DNA from: Verrucomicrobiales bacterium
Lineage (GTDB): Bacteria; Verrucomicrobiota; Verrucomicrobiia; Verrucomicrobiales; V1-33
Assembly: GCA_023253495.1 (NCBI GenBank)
Contig: JALRGF010000673.1
Location: 1-7,124 of the forward strand
Length of the DNA stretch: 7,124 nt
Direction: 5' to 3'
The notes beneath the pieces were generated by a model, which was given only the letters and a program-made list of their open reading frames with translations, was not told the origin of the DNA and searched no databases. The first letter of the stretch is position 1. Each line of letters begins with the position of its first letter. Made by a program: the position numbers and the translations under genes. Below, piece after piece: positions 5,619-7,124 of this stretch.

Positions 5619-7124
5619 TCACGGCAGGGCGACCACGCGGTAGTACAGGTGCGTCTGACCGGCCGGGGCCGGCTCGACATACTCCGAAGACGCTCCGGCC
5701 GCCACTACCGTCTGCGCGGTGATCCAGACGCGCAGGTCGAAGGTGCGTTCGACGCGGTACGACCGCCCGTTCACGCTGGGCCATGACAGCCGGACCTGAC
5801 CGTCGCCGCCGATGGTGGCGGTGGCCTGGGCCCTGGAATTCGGGTCGGCCGGGTTGGTTCCGAAGAGCTGTTCCTCGCCGTCCGACTGACCGTCGCCGTC
5901 GGTGTCCCGTCCGAGCCCGGGCACCCCCGGACTCCCCTGCGGCTCGAAGCTGGCGCGCCAGTTGCGGGGGTCGTTGTAATCGCCCTCCGTGTTGATGACC
6001 TCGAGCGACGGCCCGAGGCCGCGGGGCGATGTCGGCCAGGGGACGGTCGTCCCGTAGGCGAAATCGTGGATGGGATTGCCCGCGGCGTCGCGCAGGATGA
6101 CGGTTTCGCCGGCGTTGTTGAGCGCTCCGGACGCCCAGACGCCGAGCACGCGGGGCGAAGGCCCGTAACGCGCGCGGAAAGCGGCCAGATCGCCCACCAC
6201 CACCGCGTGCTCGCCCGGTTGCAGGACATCGTTGCCGAAGGTGAGAGCGGCCACCGGCCGGCCTTCGGCAAAGCTGGCGCCGGCCAGGCTGAGCGGCTCG
6301 CTCGAGACATTCGTCAGTTCGAGGTATTCCGCGCCTCCCTCGCCCGGCTGGTACATGATTTCCGTCAGCCGCAGCGCAGCCGTCTGTGGATTGGCCTGAC
6401 CGGGGTCGGCGAGCAGTAGGTAATCGAAGCCGATGCGCACCGACTGCGGCGCGTCGGTGGCGACAAACACGCCGCCACGAGACGCCGGCCCGTCAGGCGC
6501 CAGCGGCACCGTGGCCGCGACCACCCAGACACCGGCGACCGACTGGAAATCAAACGACAGCTGCCCGCCGACCCGGCGCACACGCAGCGCGGTGAACGGC
6601 CGTTCCACCGGAACCGCCTCCACCGCAGTGACCACGGCGTCCGGGAGGGTGCCGCCGGTGCGGTTGATGGCAAGGTTGATGCGTCCGGTGTCAACGGCGA
6701 GGCCGGAAATCGCCAGCGTCTTGTCCACCGCATTCAGGCCGGCGGCCACCGACCAGGATTGGGCGGCGCCGCCATTCACCGAGACCGACTGAACGACCGA
6801 CTGGGAGGCGGCGGCGCGCAGGGTGACGTCGTACGTGTCATTGGCCACCGGCAGCGCATAGGAAAAGCCCGAAGGATCCCCGCGCCCAGTGTCGTTCAGC
6901 GTCGAATTGGAAAACCCGTAGGTGTACGACTGCGTGAACGGCGTGCCGCCGGTGAAATACGCGTCCGCCGACCACAGAGTGCCATCGATTTCCGAAATCT
7001 CCGGGCCCCCGGCATTGAGCCGGACCGCCCCCATCAGGCTGGTGAACGGAGCGCCGGCGACTGACCGGCGCAGGGTCAGCGACGAACGACCCTCCGGCCC
7101 GAAAACGTAGCGCACCGGCTGACC
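5619..7124 (-). CDS. Secreted malectin-like / lamin-tail domain protein, 3' part (open at right edge)
   Basis: The frame is open to base 7124, giving 501 visible residues. A GTG at 7115 is not a likely start because the frame continues upstream and the visible part begins inside a domain. Domains, numbered from that GTG: about 30-165, malectin-like carbohydrate-binding fold (VRLNAGGPEI, DGTLWSADAYFTGG, FSYALPVANDTYDVTL); about 175-236, a beta-sandwich segment like the end of DUF1349/concanavalin-type domains (LRVRRVGGQLSFDF ... IGFDYLLL); about 247-395, lamin-tail domain (LRLTEIMYQP, EYLELTNVS, LQPGEHAVVVGDLAAF, LNNAGETVILRD, DPRNWRAS); 404-427, calcium-type linker DTDGDGQSDGEEQLFGTNP; about 432-498, terminal beta-sandwich (VRLSWPSVNGRSYRVE ... 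YYRVVAL). It ends at TGA 5619-5621. This array is typical of very large exported proteins of Verrucomicrobiota and Planctomycetota. The last domain may be a C-terminal surface or sorting module, but that is inference. No enzyme domain is visible in this part. Confidence 0.88.
   Translation of the reverse strand, partial: GQPVRYVFGPEGRSSLTLRRSVAGAPFTSLMGAVRLNAGGPEISEIDGTLWSADAYFTGGTPFTQSYTYGFSNSTLNDTGRGDPSGFSYALPVANDTYDVTLRAAASQSVVQSVSVNGGAAQSWSVAAGLNAVDKTLAISGLAVDTGRINLAINRTGGTLPDAVVTAVEAVPVERPFTALRVRRVGGQLSFDFQSVAGVWVVAATVPLAPDGPASRGGVFVATDAPQSVRIGFDYLLLADPGQANPQTAALRLTEIMYQPGEGGAEYLELTNVSSEPLSLAGASFAEGRPVAALTFGNDVLQPGEHAVVVGDLAAFRARYGPSPRVLGVWASGALNNAGETVILRDAAGNPIHDFAYGTTVPWPTSPRGLGPSLEVINTEGDYNDPRNWRASFEPQGSPGVPGLGRDTDGDGQSDGEEQLFGTNPADPNSRAQATATIGGDGQVRLSWPSVNGRSYRVERTFDLRVWITAQTVVAAGASSEYVEPAPAGQTHLYYRVVALP

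Noticed and set aside
1..7124. CRISPR array, tRNA, rRNA, insertion sequence or riboswitch
   Set aside because: No regularly spaced identical repeats, no recognisable tRNA or rRNA segment, no transposase motif and no terminal inverted repeats were found on either strand by reading.

Overview
The window is GC-rich DNA from a bacterium. It most resembles Verrucomicrobiota or a related member of the PVC group. That placement is inferred from protein style: a secreted protein built from repeats that open with 'LAEA.D' and carry 'V.GPG.L', and a second one combining a malectin-like domain, a lamin-tail domain, a 'DTDGDGQSDGEE' calcium-type linker and a terminal 'LSWPSVNGRSYRVE' beta-sandwich. No rRNA, tRNA or other marker is present to fix the taxon.

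Layout, left to right. (1) Bases 1-2560, minus strand: the 5' part of a very large secreted repeat protein, 853 residues visible, running off the left edge. The long plus-strand open frame over the same bases (about 32-2326) is an antisense shadow. (2) Bases 2594-2611: a small AT-rich island with a perfect TATAAT on the minus strand, lying just upstream of that gene. (3) Bases 2608-2902, plus: a decayed remnant of an AAA-type ATPase of the DUF4143 group, with only a middle piece and the C-terminal tail left. (4) Bases 2934-4461, plus: a tightly overlapping cluster of an unrecognised seven-helix membrane protein, a VapB-like ribbon-helix-helix antitoxin, and a VapC-like PIN toxin that is frameshifted. 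(5) Bases 4629-5567, minus: an intact histone-deacetylase-family zinc amidohydrolase. (6) Bases 5619-7124, minus: the C-terminal 501 residues of a secreted malectin/lamin-tail protein running off the right edge, with the deacetylase 51 bases downstream of it.

The two large minus-strand genes look like exported, carbohydrate- or surface-binding proteins. The plus-strand island between them (2608-4461) holds accessory genes in various states of decay: a dead ATPase, an apparently intact antitoxin and a broken toxin. This reads as an insertion or degeneration zone between stable genes. The strongest items to re-examine are the ATPase remnant, the vapC frameshift, and the start-stop coupling of the membrane protein to the antitoxin. 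I see no CRISPR array, insertion sequence, tRNA or clearly new defence system here.
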